From contig DASXHZ010000069.1 of the NCBI GenBank assembly GCA_036488085.1, positions 1 to 51,428 on the forward strand: a DNA stretch of 51,428 bases, given 5' to 3'. The DNA is from DASXHZ01 sp036488085. Its GTDB lineage: Bacteria > Acidobacteriota > Thermoanaerobaculia > Gp7-AA8. A program made the translations under genes and the position numbers. Below, piece after piece: positions 7,875 to 16,408 of the stretch (position 1 is the stretch's first letter; each line of letters opens with the position of its first letter). The notes under the pieces are model-generated. The model did not search any database and was not told the origin of the DNA. It worked only from the letters and a program-made list of their open reading frames with translations.

Positions 7875-8714
7875 CTACTTCTTCCACTCGGCGATCTGTT
7901 TCTTCACCTCGCCGACGAAATCCTTGTTGTCCTTGTCCGTCTGCTTCGAGAGGGCCAGATCGGCGGTCTTGATCGCCTCGGCGGTATGGCCTTCCTTCTG
8001 CTGGACGCGGGCGCGCAGCCAGAGGGTGCTCAGGTTTTCATTCGCCTTGACCGCGGCGTCGCTCCACTCCTTCGCGGCGGCCATCTGGCCGTTCTCCAGC
8101 GCGAAGGTGCCGGCGCGCAGCGGGGTCGAGAAGTCGTCAGGCTTCGCGGCCGCGACGGCTTCCCGCGCGTTCGCCATGACGTTCGCGGTCGTGTTCGCGT
8201 CGATGTGAATCGGAATCGCGACGTCGGCCCAGCGGAGCATGAGCGTCGCCGAGTCGGTGCTGATCTTCGGGAAGTGGTACTCCAGCCACTCCGCCGAGTG
8301 CGCCGCCTTCTCCGGCTTGATCGTCACCCGGAGGGCGTCCTTCGCCTGGTCGTAGTGGAAGCTCCCCCACTGCCCCGCATCCTTGTTGAAGATGACCGTC
8401 CACTCATCGTGGCCGGGAATCGTGTGCAGCGAATACGTCCCCGCCGGCAGCTTCTTTCCTTCGATCGAGACGTCGGTCGTGACCGTGAACTGCGTCGCCA
8501 GGTTCGCGCCGCTGCGCCACACCTGCCCGTACGGCACGAGGCCGCCGAAGATCTGGCGCCCTTTCACACCGGGACGGCTGTAGATCACGGTGATGTCGGT
8601 CAGACCGATGGTCTGCGTCACGACCGCGTGCTGGCTGACGGCCGGCAACTTGAGCTGCGCGGCAGCCGGAAACGCGATGAGCGCGGCGGCCGCTAAACAT
8701 TTGATGGCTTTCAT
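7875..8714 (-). CDS. Exported DUF2911-domain protein
   Basis: A 279-residue protein with signal peptide MKAIKCLAAAALIAFPAAAQ and a strong AAGGAGG ribosome site just before the ATG. Residues ~30-175 match the DUF2911 pattern: DITVIYSRPGVKGRQIFGGL, then VWRSGANLATQFTVTTDVSI, then KLPAGTYSLHTIPG and WTVIFNK. This is a beta-rich extracellular domain of unknown function common in Bacteroidota and Acidobacteriota. The C-terminal ~100 residues are helical and TPR-like (FALENGQMAAAKEWSDAAVK). It lies 29 nt downstream of the membrane protein gene on the same strand, so it may share its transcript while keeping its own strong ribosome site. Molecular function unknown. Confidence 0.9.
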   Translation of the reverse strand: MKAIKCLAAAALIAFPAAAQLKLPAVSQHAVVTQTIGLTDITVIYSRPGVKGRQIFGGLVPYGQVWRSGANLATQFTVTTDVSIEGKKLPAGTYSLHTIPGHDEWTVIFNKDAGQWGSFHYDQAKDALRVTIKPEKAAHSAEWLEYHFPKISTDSATLMLRWADVAIPIHIDANTTANVMANAREAVAAAKPDDFSTPLRAGTFALENGQMAAAKEWSDAAVKANENLSTLWLRARVQQKEGHTAEAIKTADLALSKQTDKDNKDFVGEVKKQIAEWKK

Positions 8715-8743
8715 GCATCCTCCTTTTTCGGCGGGATGCTAAC

Positions 8744-10708
8744 TCAGTCGTTCCAGGCGATAAAGCGTCCTTCCAGCCACGTCTTCGCGCCGCGGCCGTC
8801 GACGATCTCCACTTGGACGTCCGTGTCGCGCGGGACGCCTTTGGGGCGCTGCTCGAAGAGCGCGGCGTAGCGCGGTTTCGGGGTTGCGGGGTAGAACGGC
8901 ATCCCTTTGGAGAGACCGGGAAACTTCTCGAGTTTCGCGGGGACGCGCACGCGGCCGTTCTCGAAGAGAAAGTCGACGCTCCGGATGCCGTACGGCGACA
9001 ACGCCCAGCCGTAGAAGACCGCGTGATGCCCGATCGGCCGATCGCTCGCGGGCGAATCGAGAAGCCCGAACGTGTCGTCCTGCGCGACGTAACCGTGGTG
9101 GAGCATCGTCGCGAGGTCCGTCGTCATGCTCGCGCCGGCGCGCGTCGAGAAGACCCAGTCGCCGTCGATCGCGATCGGGTTCGTGAATCGGCGGACGAAG
9201 AAGAGCCGTCGCCGCGCCAGCGCCCGTCCGATCCAGTCGCGGTCGGAGAATTGATCGAGGTGGATGACGACCGTCTCGACGCCGATGCGCTGTAACTCGT
9301 CGATGAGCGCGTCGCCGACGGGCGGGGTCGCGAGAGCGCGCAGCTTTTCGCGTTCCGGCGTCATGAACCCCGCGCTTCCGTTGACCATCGGCAAGTGATG
9401 CACCGTCGCGTGCAGCATGATCCTGGCGTCGTTGGGTCCGGCGTCGAACGGCAATTCGATGATCCGCGTCTGTTGCGTCGCGAGCCAGCGATCGACCGGC
9501 GGTACGTTCGGTGACGTGCAGTACCAGCCGATCGGCGCGGCATGCAGCTCGATGACGAACAGCGCCGCGGCCGCGAGCGCAATCTTTCGGTGCTTCGCCA
9601 GCGCCATCGCGATGAGCATCGACATCCCGACGTACGCCACATTCGCCCACCGCGCCGGAACGCGAATGGCGCGGAATCCGGGAGCGTGGCTGAAGAGAAA
9701 CCGGTGGAAGAAGGTGTAGGTACCGAACGATCCGAGGACGCCGAGGAAGAGCCAGACGAGGGCGATCGCGAGCGTGCGCCGGTCGCGGCGCGCCGCGATG
9801 ATGATGCCGGCGATCGAGATCGCGATCGACAGCGCGCCGGGGAAGAGCCAGCGCTCGGCGTCGACGCTCGTATCGGCGAAGCGACCGTAGACGCGATTCG
9901 CCGTTCCGGGATTCAGCCAGTCGCGCGCATGTGCCGAATAGAACTTCGTCTCGTGCCATCCGCGCGTCATCCCCTCCTCCGCCGCGAGCTGCCGGTACGG
10001 GAGGAGAAACGGAACGAGCAGCGCCGCCGCCACCGCTCCGGCCACGATCAGCCGTGTTGCGCCGGCAAGCCTGCCGGCAATCGGAATCGTGCACGCGATC
10101 GCCAGCGTCCCGAACAGCAGCCAGTGAATGTTGCTCAGCCCGTTGAACAGAAAGGCCGCGCCGAACAGCGCCGCGTTCCGCCACGATGGCCGGCGGCCAT
10201 ACGCGATCAACGCGGCGAGCATCAGCGGCAGCCACCCGCTCCAGACATGCTGCACGTGCGGAAGCTGCGTGAAACGCCACGGCACGAATGCGTAGAACAC
10301 TCCCGCCGGAAAGCTCGCCATCGCCGACCGAGTGATCGTCCAGCCGAGGATGTAGGCGCCGAAGCCGGAGAACGCGAAGCCGAGAAGGATCGCGAGGTTG
10401 TGCGCGACGAGCGGCGGCACGCCGGCCGCGCGGAACGGAGCGAGAAAGACCGCGATGCCGTACAGATTTTCGCTATACGCCAGCGCATGCTTCGACGGAT
10501 AGAACGCATTCGCCTCGAACAGCGAAAACGGCTGGTGCAACGTCGCGTACCAGTCCCAGTCGAGGATCCAGGTATTGATGAACGGATCGCCCGGATTCGC
10601 GACCGCCCGATCGAGCGTCACGGCCAAAGGCCACGTCATCGCGACGCTCAGCGCAATGAACAGAAGCGCAGCAGCCGCGTGTTTTCGCACTGAGCGCGAT
10701 GATTGCAC
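8744..10708 (-). CDS. Polytopic membrane protein, GT-C glycosyltransferase-like
   Basis: About 654 residues if GTG 10708 is used; GTG 10690 is an alternative, and no in-frame ATG precedes the first membrane helix. The first helix (AAAALLFIALSVAMTWPLAV) is followed by a luminal-type loop with Asp residues (ANPGDPFINTWILDWDWY). Roughly ten hydrophobic segments run to about residue 390, and then comes a ~250-residue soluble C-terminus. This arrangement is typical of GT-C family glycosyltransferases and their relatives that use polyprenyl-linked sugars, but no specific family motif is clear. It is divergent from the ligase gene with at most ~30 nt between starts. The DUF2911 gene follows 29 nt downstream. 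Confidence 0.7.
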   Translation of the reverse strand: MQSSRSVRKHAAAALLFIALSVAMTWPLAVTLDRAVANPGDPFINTWILDWDWYATLHQPFSLFEANAFYPSKHALAYSENLYGIAVFLAPFRAAGVPPLVAHNLAILLGFAFSGFGAYILGWTITRSAMASFPAGVFYAFVPWRFTQLPHVQHVWSGWLPLMLAALIAYGRRPSWRNAALFGAAFLFNGLSNIHWLLFGTLAIACTIPIAGRLAGATRLIVAGAVAAALLVPFLLPYRQLAAEEGMTRGWHETKFYSAHARDWLNPGTANRVYGRFADTSVDAERWLFPGALSIAISIAGIIIAARRDRRTLAIALVWLFLGVLGSFGTYTFFHRFLFSHAPGFRAIRVPARWANVAYVGMSMLIAMALAKHRKIALAAAALFVIELHAAPIGWYCTSPNVPPVDRWLATQQTRIIELPFDAGPNDARIMLHATVHHLPMVNGSAGFMTPEREKLRALATPPVGDALIDELQRIGVETVVIHLDQFSDRDWIGRALARRRLFFVRRFTNPIAIDGDWVFSTRAGASMTTDLATMLHHGYVAQDDTFGLLDSPASDRPIGHHAVFYGWALSPYGIRSVDFLFENGRVRVPAKLEKFPGLSKGMPFYPATPKPRYAALFEQRPKGVPRDTDVQVEIVDGRGAKTWLEGRFIAWND

Positions 10709-10720
10709 AATGACCGCGTC

Positions 10721-11734
10721 ATGACTCCGATCGTCCTCTTCGGCGGCCCCTCTGACGAACGCCACGTCTCGGTCGCCTCGGCGCAGAACATCGCGCGCGT
10801 CCTCCCGGAAGCGTTGCTCTGGTTCTGGGCCGCCAACGGCGCCGTCTACGACGTCTCGTCCAAGGAGTTGCTCGCGCACGAGGACCCGTTCGACCGCGAC
10901 TACGCTCCGTCGCGTCCCGCGATCTGGCCCGACATAGAACAGGCGCTCGACACGCTCCCGGTCGACGACCCCATCTTCATCCTCGGCGTCCATGGCACGG
11001 CCGGCGAGGACGGTACGTTGCAGCGGCTGCTTGAAGCGCGCTCGCTCCCGTTTACCGGCTCCGGCTCGGTCGCCAGCGCAAACGCGTTCGACAAAGAGCG
11101 CGCGAAGTCGATCGTCCGCGATCGCATCCGCACCGCCGAGTCACGCGTGGCGCGGGACGGCCATGAGCTCGAGCAACATGCTCGCGAGATGCTCGCCCGC
11201 TTCGAGCGCATCGTCGCGAAGCCGGTCGCGGGCGGCTCCAGCCGCGGGCTCTATTTCCTCAAGCGCGACGCCGCAATCCCGCAAATCGGCATTCCCTACA
11301 TCGTCGAACAGTTCATCGCCGGCCGCGAGCTGACGGTCGGCGTCGTCGACATGGGCGATGGACCGTTCGCGCTCCCCGTCATCGAGATCGAAGTCGATCC
11401 CGGCTACGAGTTCAACTATGCCGGCAAGTACCACGGGACCGGCACGCGCGAGATCTGCCCCGCAAACATCCCCGACGACCTCCGCGACGAAGCACAACGC
11501 GTCGCCGTGATCGCGCACGAGGCCCTCGGGTGCTCCGGCTACTCGCGGACAGACTTGATCGCGGCTCCCGAAGGCGTCTACTTCCTCGAGCTCAACACGC
11601 TTCCCGGACTCACGAAAAGCTCACTCGTGCCGCAGCAGCTCCGCACCGCGGGCATTGGAATGCGCGAGTTCTTGGAGGAGCAGATGAAGCGTGCCATCCA
11701 CCGTTATCCGTTATCCGTCATCCGACCTTCATAA
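10721..11734 (+). CDS. D-alanine--D-alanine ligase-like ATP-grasp protein
   Basis: A 337-residue ATP-grasp ligase. The N-terminal VLFGGPSDERHVSVAS and GVHGTAGEDGTLQRLLE motifs are those of D-Ala-D-Ala ligases. The ATP-grasp loop KPVAGGSSRGLYF, the metal/substrate segment FLELNTLPGLTKSSLVPQQ and the ...MREFLEE... end follow in the right order. The role would be peptidoglycan precursor synthesis; a related dipeptide ligase is possible. ATG 10721 is preferred; TTG 10703 is in frame. The last ~11 codons (HRYPLSVIRPS) and the TAA stop are made of the heptanucleotide repeat (CCGTTAT units then ATAACGG), so the natural C-terminus has been replaced or extended by repeat sequence. Confidence 0.85.
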   Translation: MTPIVLFGGPSDERHVSVASAQNIARVLPEALLWFWAANGAVYDVSSKELLAHEDPFDRDYAPSRPAIWPDIEQALDTLPVDDPIFILGVHGTAGEDGTLQRLLEARSLPFTGSGSVASANAFDKERAKSIVRDRIRTAESRVARDGHELEQHAREMLARFERIVAKPVAGGSSRGLYFLKRDAAIPQIGIPYIVEQFIAGRELTVGVVDMGDGPFALPVIEIEVDPGYEFNYAGKYHGTGTREICPANIPDDLRDEAQRVAVIAHEALGCSGYSRTDLIAAPEGVYFLELNTLPGLTKSSLVPQQLRTAGIGMREFLEEQMKRAIHRYPLSVIRPS

Positions 11735-11800
11735 CGGATAACGGATAACGGATAACGGATAACGGATAACGGATAACGGATAACGGATAACGGATAACGG
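11701..11800. repeat. Heptanucleotide tandem array (ATAACGG x10) with inverted short arm
   Basis: Ten perfect consecutive ATAACGG units occupy 11731-11800. On the other side of a short loop, 11701-11724 carries the inverted word (CCGTTAT, CCGTTAT, CCGTCAT), so the two parts can pair. The first unit provides the TAA stop of the ligase gene at 11732-11734. The array lies between convergent genes and ends 12 nt from the 5'-nucleotidase stop. Confidence 0.95.
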
Positions 11801-11811
11801 ATACCGGCCTC

Positions 11812-13512
11812 TCACGGTTGCACGGGCCGCCGTTCCGGGCCGTTGACCACCGTCACGCGGCCGTCGACTTTCGACACGATCGGCTGCGGATGCTTCTGTA
11901 GCACCTCGATGATCACGTCGCGCATCGTGCGGTTGTGGTCGATCTGAATGCGGTCGGGCGGAATCGTCTGCATCACGCCGAGGAAACCGTCGCCGCCTTG
12001 CACCAGGAAGTCCGGCATTGCGACGCGGTACGTCTTGTTCGGATCGACGTCGGAGGCCGTCACGGCCTGCGCCTTGTCGTCGCGCGTGTAGTGAATGCCG
12101 CTGACCTGCAGCACCCCGCGAGCGCGCGAGACGTTGTCATGCAGCACCTGCTGGAGCTGCGCGCCGGTCATCGTGACCACCGCGGCGAGGTTATCGAACG
12201 GACTCACCTCGAAGACGTCGCCGTACTTCAGGTTCCCGGCCGGAAGATTCGCGCGGATGCCGCCGGAGTTCATCACGCCGACGTCGGCCTTCCAGTACTC
12301 GCGGAGCACGCCGGCGATCAGATCGCCGAGGGGCGATTCGAAGTCGAAGTCGCGCTTGATCTCCGTCGTCGTCGAAATGCCGGTCGCCTCGTTGCGCTTC
12401 GCGGCCGTCTTGTCGAGATACGGCTGGACGACCGCGGCAAGCTGCGCGTCGGCGGTCATTGTTTTCCCTTCGAAGACGCGCGGTACCAACGTCGCCCCTT
12501 TCGGCGCCGACCGCGGATAGCAGCGATCGGTGCCAGCGTAGACCGACGTGCACAGCATCGTGTGCGGCCGTAGCTCGCTCCGGACGACGTGATGCGTGCG
12601 CGCGTCGATCCAAAGGTCGACGCTCGAAAAGTACTGGCTGTAGCTGAACGCCTGGAGCGTCGGCGTGCCGTTGATGATGTTGTGGACGTTTTCGTGCGTG
12701 TGGCCGCCAAAGAACGCGTCGACGGTGCCTTTCGGCAGCGCCTCGACGAGCTTCATCACGTCCTGCGTCGGGTCGCATTTCGAGAGATCGTTCGGATCGC
12801 CGCCTTCCTTGCACTTCCCGCCGATATGCGCGATGGCGATGACCGCATCGGCGCCGTTCGCGCGGAGCTTCGCCGCCTCGTCGATCGCCGGCTGAACGGG
12901 ATCGAGGAAGTCGAGCGACGCGACGTTGGCCGCCGTCGTCGTGTTCGGCGTGTCGGGTGTCGATAGGCCGAGGATGCCGACCTTCACGCCGCCGGCATCG
13001 ACGATGATCGACCGCTTCGCCCAGGCGGGCGTCTGGTGCGTCGTCTTGTCGACGACGTTTGCGGCGAGAAACGCGAACTTCGCCATCGCGGCGTTCTTCT
13101 TCAACGCGCCGAGCGGATCTTCGTCCGGCCTCTGCGCCACCGAGTCGGGGCCGACGGGACCGAAATCGAATTCGTGATTGCCGACCGCCGAGGCCGTGTA
13201 GCCGAGCGCGTTGTACGCCTTGACCACCGGCTCCCCTTCGAAGAGGTTCGACTCGAGCGTCCCCTGAAAGAGATCGCCGGAATCGACCAGCACGACGCGG
13301 CCGCCATTCGCCGCGCGGAGCGCATCGACGTAGCTCTTCATGATCGCAACGCCGCCCGAATGAACGCCGTCGAGATCGCGTCCGGCGAACCATCCATGAA
13401 CGTCGGTCGTCCCGACGACGACGACATGCACCGGCGCCGCCGGCGGCGGAGCGGCGGTAGCGCACGAGAGGGCGAAAAGAGCGGCAAGAACAGCGATTAG
13501 CCAGCGGCGCAT
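11812..13512 (-). CDS. 5'-nucleotidase / bifunctional metallophosphatase (UshA-like), exported
   Basis: A 566-residue protein starting MRRWLIAVLAALFALSCATA. The hydrophobic signal ends at Cys17, so it may be a lipoprotein, though the lipobox is not ideal. The metallophosphoesterase domain follows: GTTDVHGWF (metal ligands D-x-H), VDSGDLFQGT, SAVGNHEFDFG (GNHE), then AHIGG and GGHTHENV (GGHTH). The C-terminal 5'-nucleotidase substrate domain begins around residue 370, with VGVMNSGGIRANLPAGNLKYGDVF near 425-450. This gives the two-domain layout of UshA/YfkN-type enzymes that hydrolyse nucleotides in the periplasm. The ATG at 13512 is preferred over an upstream in-frame start because the signal peptide begins there. 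It is divergent from, and nearly abuts, the DUF2784 gene. Confidence 0.92.
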   Translation of the reverse strand: MRRWLIAVLAALFALSCATAAPPPAAPVHVVVVGTTDVHGWFAGRDLDGVHSGGVAIMKSYVDALRAANGGRVVLVDSGDLFQGTLESNLFEGEPVVKAYNALGYTASAVGNHEFDFGPVGPDSVAQRPDEDPLGALKKNAAMAKFAFLAANVVDKTTHQTPAWAKRSIIVDAGGVKVGILGLSTPDTPNTTTAANVASLDFLDPVQPAIDEAAKLRANGADAVIAIAHIGGKCKEGGDPNDLSKCDPTQDVMKLVEALPKGTVDAFFGGHTHENVHNIINGTPTLQAFSYSQYFSSVDLWIDARTHHVVRSELRPHTMLCTSVYAGTDRCYPRSAPKGATLVPRVFEGKTMTADAQLAAVVQPYLDKTAAKRNEATGISTTTEIKRDFDFESPLGDLIAGVLREYWKADVGVMNSGGIRANLPAGNLKYGDVFEVSPFDNLAAVVTMTGAQLQQVLHDNVSRARGVLQVSGIHYTRDDKAQAVTASDVDPNKTYRVAMPDFLVQGGDGFLGVMQTIPPDRIQIDHNRTMRDVIIEVLQKHPQPIVSKVDGRVTVVNGPERRPVQP

Positions 13513-13537
13513 GGACGCGAAGGATAAACTTGTTTCC

Positions 13538-13888
13538 ATGCTTTACCGCGTCCTCGCCACGGCGACCGCGATCGTGCACTTCGCGTTCATTCTTTTCGTC
13601 GTCCTCGGCGGCATCATCGTGCTGCGCTGGCCGCGCGTTGCGTGGGTGCATGTCCCGGCCGCGGTCTGGGGCGCGCTCATCGAGTTCGCGGGGTGGTACT
13701 GTCCGCTCACGCACCTCGAGAACTACTTCCTGCGCAAGGCCGGCCGTGCCGGCTACACGGAAGGCTTCGTGGCGCACTATCTCTTCGCCATCATCTACCC
13801 CTCCGGACTGACACGTGGATTCGAGATCGCCATCGGGTTGTTCGTAGTGGTCGTGAACGTCACCATGTATGTGAGGCTGATTCGTTAG
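13538..13888 (+). CDS. DUF2784-family small membrane protein
   Basis: A 116-residue protein with about four hydrophobic segments: ATAIVHFAFILFVVLGGIIV, a helix around VHVPAAVWGALIEFAGWY, one at VAHYLFAIIYPSG and one at the C-terminus. The conserved segment WYCPLTHLENYFLRKAG is characteristic of DUF2784 inner-membrane proteins of unknown function. ATG 13538 is favoured; an in-frame ATG at 13511 would add nine polar residues and overlap the divergent nucleotidase start. The stop TAG overlaps the GTG of the helicase (TAGTG), so translation may be coupled. Confidence 0.82.
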   Translation: MLYRVLATATAIVHFAFILFVVLGGIIVLRWPRVAWVHVPAAVWGALIEFAGWYCPLTHLENYFLRKAGRAGYTEGFVAHYLFAIIYPSGLTRGFEIAIGLFVVVVNVTMYVRLIR

Positions 13889-15090
13889 TGTTTACCGGCG
13901 GCATCCCTCAGCACCCCGTCCCAACGACCGACCAGAGCTTCTCGGCCCTCGGCCTGTCCGACACCATCGTGCAGTCGGTGACCCGTGTCGGCTTCGAGCA
14001 TCCGACGCCGATTCAGGCAGCCGTGATCCCGCTCGCTCTCGCCGGAAAAGACGTCATCGGTCTCGCGCAGACCGGCAGCGGAAAGACGGCCGCATTCGTC
14101 CTGCCGATCGCGCAGAAGATGACGCACGGGGAAGGCGTACGCGCGCTCATCCTCGCGCCGACGCGCGAGATCGCGCTGCAGACGAAGGCCTTCCTCGACC
14201 TCTTCGGCGCCCAACACGAGCTCTCGACCGCGTGCCTCATCGGCGGCGTCAAGATGAACCCGCAGACGCGCGACCTGCGGCAGACGCCCGACATCGTCGT
14301 CGCGACGCCGGGCCGGCTCCTCGATCACGTCCGCCAGCGGCATGTCGCGCTCGACGCCATCGAGCACCTCGTCCTCGACGAAGCCGACCACATGCTCGAC
14401 CTCGGGTTCCTCCCGCAGGTGCGCGACATCCTCCGCCGTCTGCCGCGGAAACGGCAGACGATGATGTTCTCCGCGACCATGCCCGACTCGATCGAGATGA
14501 TCGCGAACGACTTCATGCACGACCCCGTCCGCGTCGACATCACGCCGGTCGGCGGCGCGGCCGAAGGGATCAGCCATCGCGTGTACATCGTGAAGGAAGA
14601 AGACAAGCGGAAGGCGCTCATCGAGCTGCTCAACGAGGAGCTCGGATCGACGCTCGTCTTCGCGCGGCGGAAGATCGACGCCGACTGGCTGTATCACGTC
14701 CTCGAACGCAAAGGCCACCCGGTCACGCGCATCCACTCCGATCTCTCGCAAAAGCGCCGCGTTCAGGCGCTCGACAGCTTCCGCGAAGGACAGCACCGCA
14801 TCCTGGTCGCGACCGACATCGCCGGCCGAGGCATCGACGTCCCGGGCATCCGCCACGTGATCAACTTCGACATCCCGGAGAACGTCGAAGACTACGTCCA
14901 CCGCGGCGGCCGCACCGCCCGCGGAAGCGCCGAGGGGATCGTGTCGACCATCGCGACCTGGCAAGACCTCGCGATGGTCCGCCAGATCGAAGAAACCCTC
15001 GGCGACAAGATCCCCCGCTGCACCCTCGGAGGCGTCGAAGCGTGGGAAGAGTCGGAGAAGAAGCCGAGCCGGGGGCGGCGGCGGTTGTGA
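13888..15090 (+). CDS. DEAD-box ATP-dependent RNA helicase (RhlE-like)
   Basis: About 400 residues from a GTG that overlaps the preceding stop. All core helicase motifs are visible: the Q motif GFEHPTPIQ near residues 35-43, Walker A AQTGSGKT at 60-67, PTREIALQ, TPGRLLDH, the DEAD box in VLDEADHML near 164-167, SAT, and in the second RecA domain ATDIAGRGIDVPG and HRGGRTARG. Motif VI is HRGGRTAR instead of the usual bacterial HRIGRTGR; the arginine fingers are kept. The C-terminus after the second domain is very short and basic (KKPSRGRRRL), so no RNA-binding extension is present. Likely role: RNA remodelling in ribosome assembly or decay. Confidence 0.93.
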   Translation: MFTGGIPQHPVPTTDQSFSALGLSDTIVQSVTRVGFEHPTPIQAAVIPLALAGKDVIGLAQTGSGKTAAFVLPIAQKMTHGEGVRALILAPTREIALQTKAFLDLFGAQHELSTACLIGGVKMNPQTRDLRQTPDIVVATPGRLLDHVRQRHVALDAIEHLVLDEADHMLDLGFLPQVRDILRRLPRKRQTMMFSATMPDSIEMIANDFMHDPVRVDITPVGGAAEGISHRVYIVKEEDKRKALIELLNEELGSTLVFARRKIDADWLYHVLERKGHPVTRIHSDLSQKRRVQALDSFREGQHRILVATDIAGRGIDVPGIRHVINFDIPENVEDYVHRGGRTARGSAEGIVSTIATWQDLAMVRQIEETLGDKIPRCTLGGVEAWEESEKKPSRGRRRL

Positions 15091-15104
15091 CGGGTGACGG
15101 GAGT

Positions 15105-15192
15105 GGCGGACGCCCCCGTCCGCCGGCGCGGCGTCAGCCGCGCTGTCGCGCGGCGGGCGCACGAGGGCGTGCGCCCCTCCGTGCGCCCCTCC
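15105..15192. repeat. GC-rich palindromic dispersed repeat, copy 2 (long form)
   Basis: Variant of the core (GGCGGACGCCCCCGTCCGCC) followed by GCGCGGCGTCAGCCGCGCTG and an inverted tail (GGGCGCACGAGGGCGTGCGCCC). It shares layout and most bases with 24069-24147. It fills the gap between the convergent helicase and diguanylate cyclase genes and could serve both as a terminator. Confidence 0.85.
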
Positions 15193-15207
15193 AATGACTA
15201 GTGACCG

Positions 15208-15741
15208 TCATGCGCGCGCTTGCGAGCGGGTGCGGTACATCGCCTGATCGGCGGCTTTCATCGCGCTGTCCAGCGACGTGCGGTCGCCGAATTCGGCGCC
15301 GCCCCACGAGATTCTGAAGCGGACCGGTGGACCGCTGGGCGAGACCCGGGCGGTGATGCCTTCCGATAGCGGCGCGAGGCGTTCGCAGACCGTCGCGAGC
15401 GTCGAGTTCGGGATGATCGCTACGAACTCGTCGCCGCCCCACCGGAAGAGGAGGTCGTCGGCGCGAATCAGCGTGCGGACCGAATTCGCGGCGGCCCGGA
15501 TGACGGCGTCGCCCGCGGCGTGGCCGAACTTGTCGTTGATGCCCTTCAGGTTGTCGACGTCGATCATCACCGCGACGCCGGAGAGCACGCCCTCCGTCTG
15601 CACCTCGTCGCCGTGCTGCATCGAGTGGAACGCATGGCGATTCAACGCCTCGGTCAGCGGGTCGATGTTCAGTTTCAGCTCGGCGCGCGCCTTCGCTTCT
15701 TCGAGCTCGTGGTTCGCCGCCTCCGCCGTGACGATGATCAT
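15208..15741 (-). CDS. GGDEF diguanylate cyclase domain (C-terminal half of a split sensor)
   Basis: 177 residues. A short coiled-coil-like linker (EAANHELEEAKARAELKL) leads into a complete GGDEF domain: DPLTEALNRHAFH, the divalent-metal and substrate region MIDVDNLKGINDKFGHAAGD, and the active loop RWGGDEF. The inhibitory I-site R-x-x-D (RADD) is present five residues before GGDEF, so product inhibition by c-di-GMP is expected. The ATG overlaps the stop of the upstream membrane gene as ATGA. Joining the two frames with one added base would give a continuous ...LGFAMIIVTAE... protein, which is the normal architecture for membrane-sensor cyclases, so a one-nucleotide deletion is likely. On its own this half would be a soluble cyclase. 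Confidence 0.88.
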   Translation of the reverse strand: MIIVTAEAANHELEEAKARAELKLNIDPLTEALNRHAFHSMQHGDEVQTEGVLSGVAVMIDVDNLKGINDKFGHAAGDAVIRAAANSVRTLIRADDLLFRWGGDEFVAIIPNSTLATVCERLAPLSEGITARVSPSGPPVRFRISWGGAEFGDRTSLDSAMKAADQAMYRTRSQARA

Positions 15742-16343
15742 GCAAAGCCGAGGATGGCGGCGACGAAGAGGTCGGCGAGCGATGAGTACTCGAGGAACGG
15801 GAACTTGGCGACGTGCGTGAAATAGGCGTACGCCGGCACGTACGCGAAGTAGAGCCCCGCCATCAGCGCGAGCGAGATGCGCATGATGCTGCCGCCGATC
15901 GAGCCATCGGTCCGGCGGTTCAGCGTCATCAACGACGCCGTCGCTCCCGCGCCGACGATCGCGGTCTGCACGGTGAAGAGATCGTCGAATGACGGCGCGA
16001 GCCGCGCGAATACGACCGCGGCAACGATCGCGAGCGGGATCGCGTACGCCGCGTGCCGAAACTCCATCCGCTGCTCGGTGAGAACCTCGCGGCACCCCGC
16101 CCAGAGGAGATACAGGAACACCCACTCCATGAAGAGGTAGGGGATCCAAAAAACGGCGGTCTTGTAGTGGATGTAGAGGCGGACGCAGAGGAGCGCGACG
16201 AACAACGCGCTCCAGCCGATCGCCCACCGCCGCGCATAGCTCCGCCGGAAGATCCGGCCGAGCTGCGCCAGCATGATCGCAAGCAACAGCGTGCCGATCG
16301 CCTGCACGGTTACGGCGAGCGGAGAAAAATCGATTGTGCCCAC
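15738..16343 (-). CDS. Multi-pass membrane sensor module (N-terminal half of a split diguanylate cyclase)
   Basis: 201 residues with about six membrane helices (for example VQAIGTLLLAIMLAQLG, WAIGWSALFVALLCVRLYI, IPYLFMEWVFLYLLW, YAIPLAIVAAVVFA, ISLALMAGLYFAYV and LADLFVAAILGFA) and short connecting loops. It stops right after the last helix, where the linker to a GGDEF domain would be expected. The stop codon shares four bases with the ATG of the GGDEF gene. Either the two are translationally coupled subunits or a single gene broken by a one-base deletion; the latter seems more likely. The ligand sensed is unknown. Confidence 0.8.
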   Translation of the reverse strand: MGTIDFSPLAVTVQAIGTLLLAIMLAQLGRIFRRSYARRWAIGWSALFVALLCVRLYIHYKTAVFWIPYLFMEWVFLYLLWAGCREVLTEQRMEFRHAAYAIPLAIVAAVVFARLAPSFDDLFTVQTAIVGAGATASLMTLNRRTDGSIGGSIMRISLALMAGLYFAYVPAYAYFTHVAKFPFLEYSSLADLFVAAILGFA

Positions 16344-16408
16344 TACGAACCCGTAGCCGACGGTAATGGGAAAGTGCCTAAGGATCTGTGCGGTGGGTCA
16401 CGTTTCGT

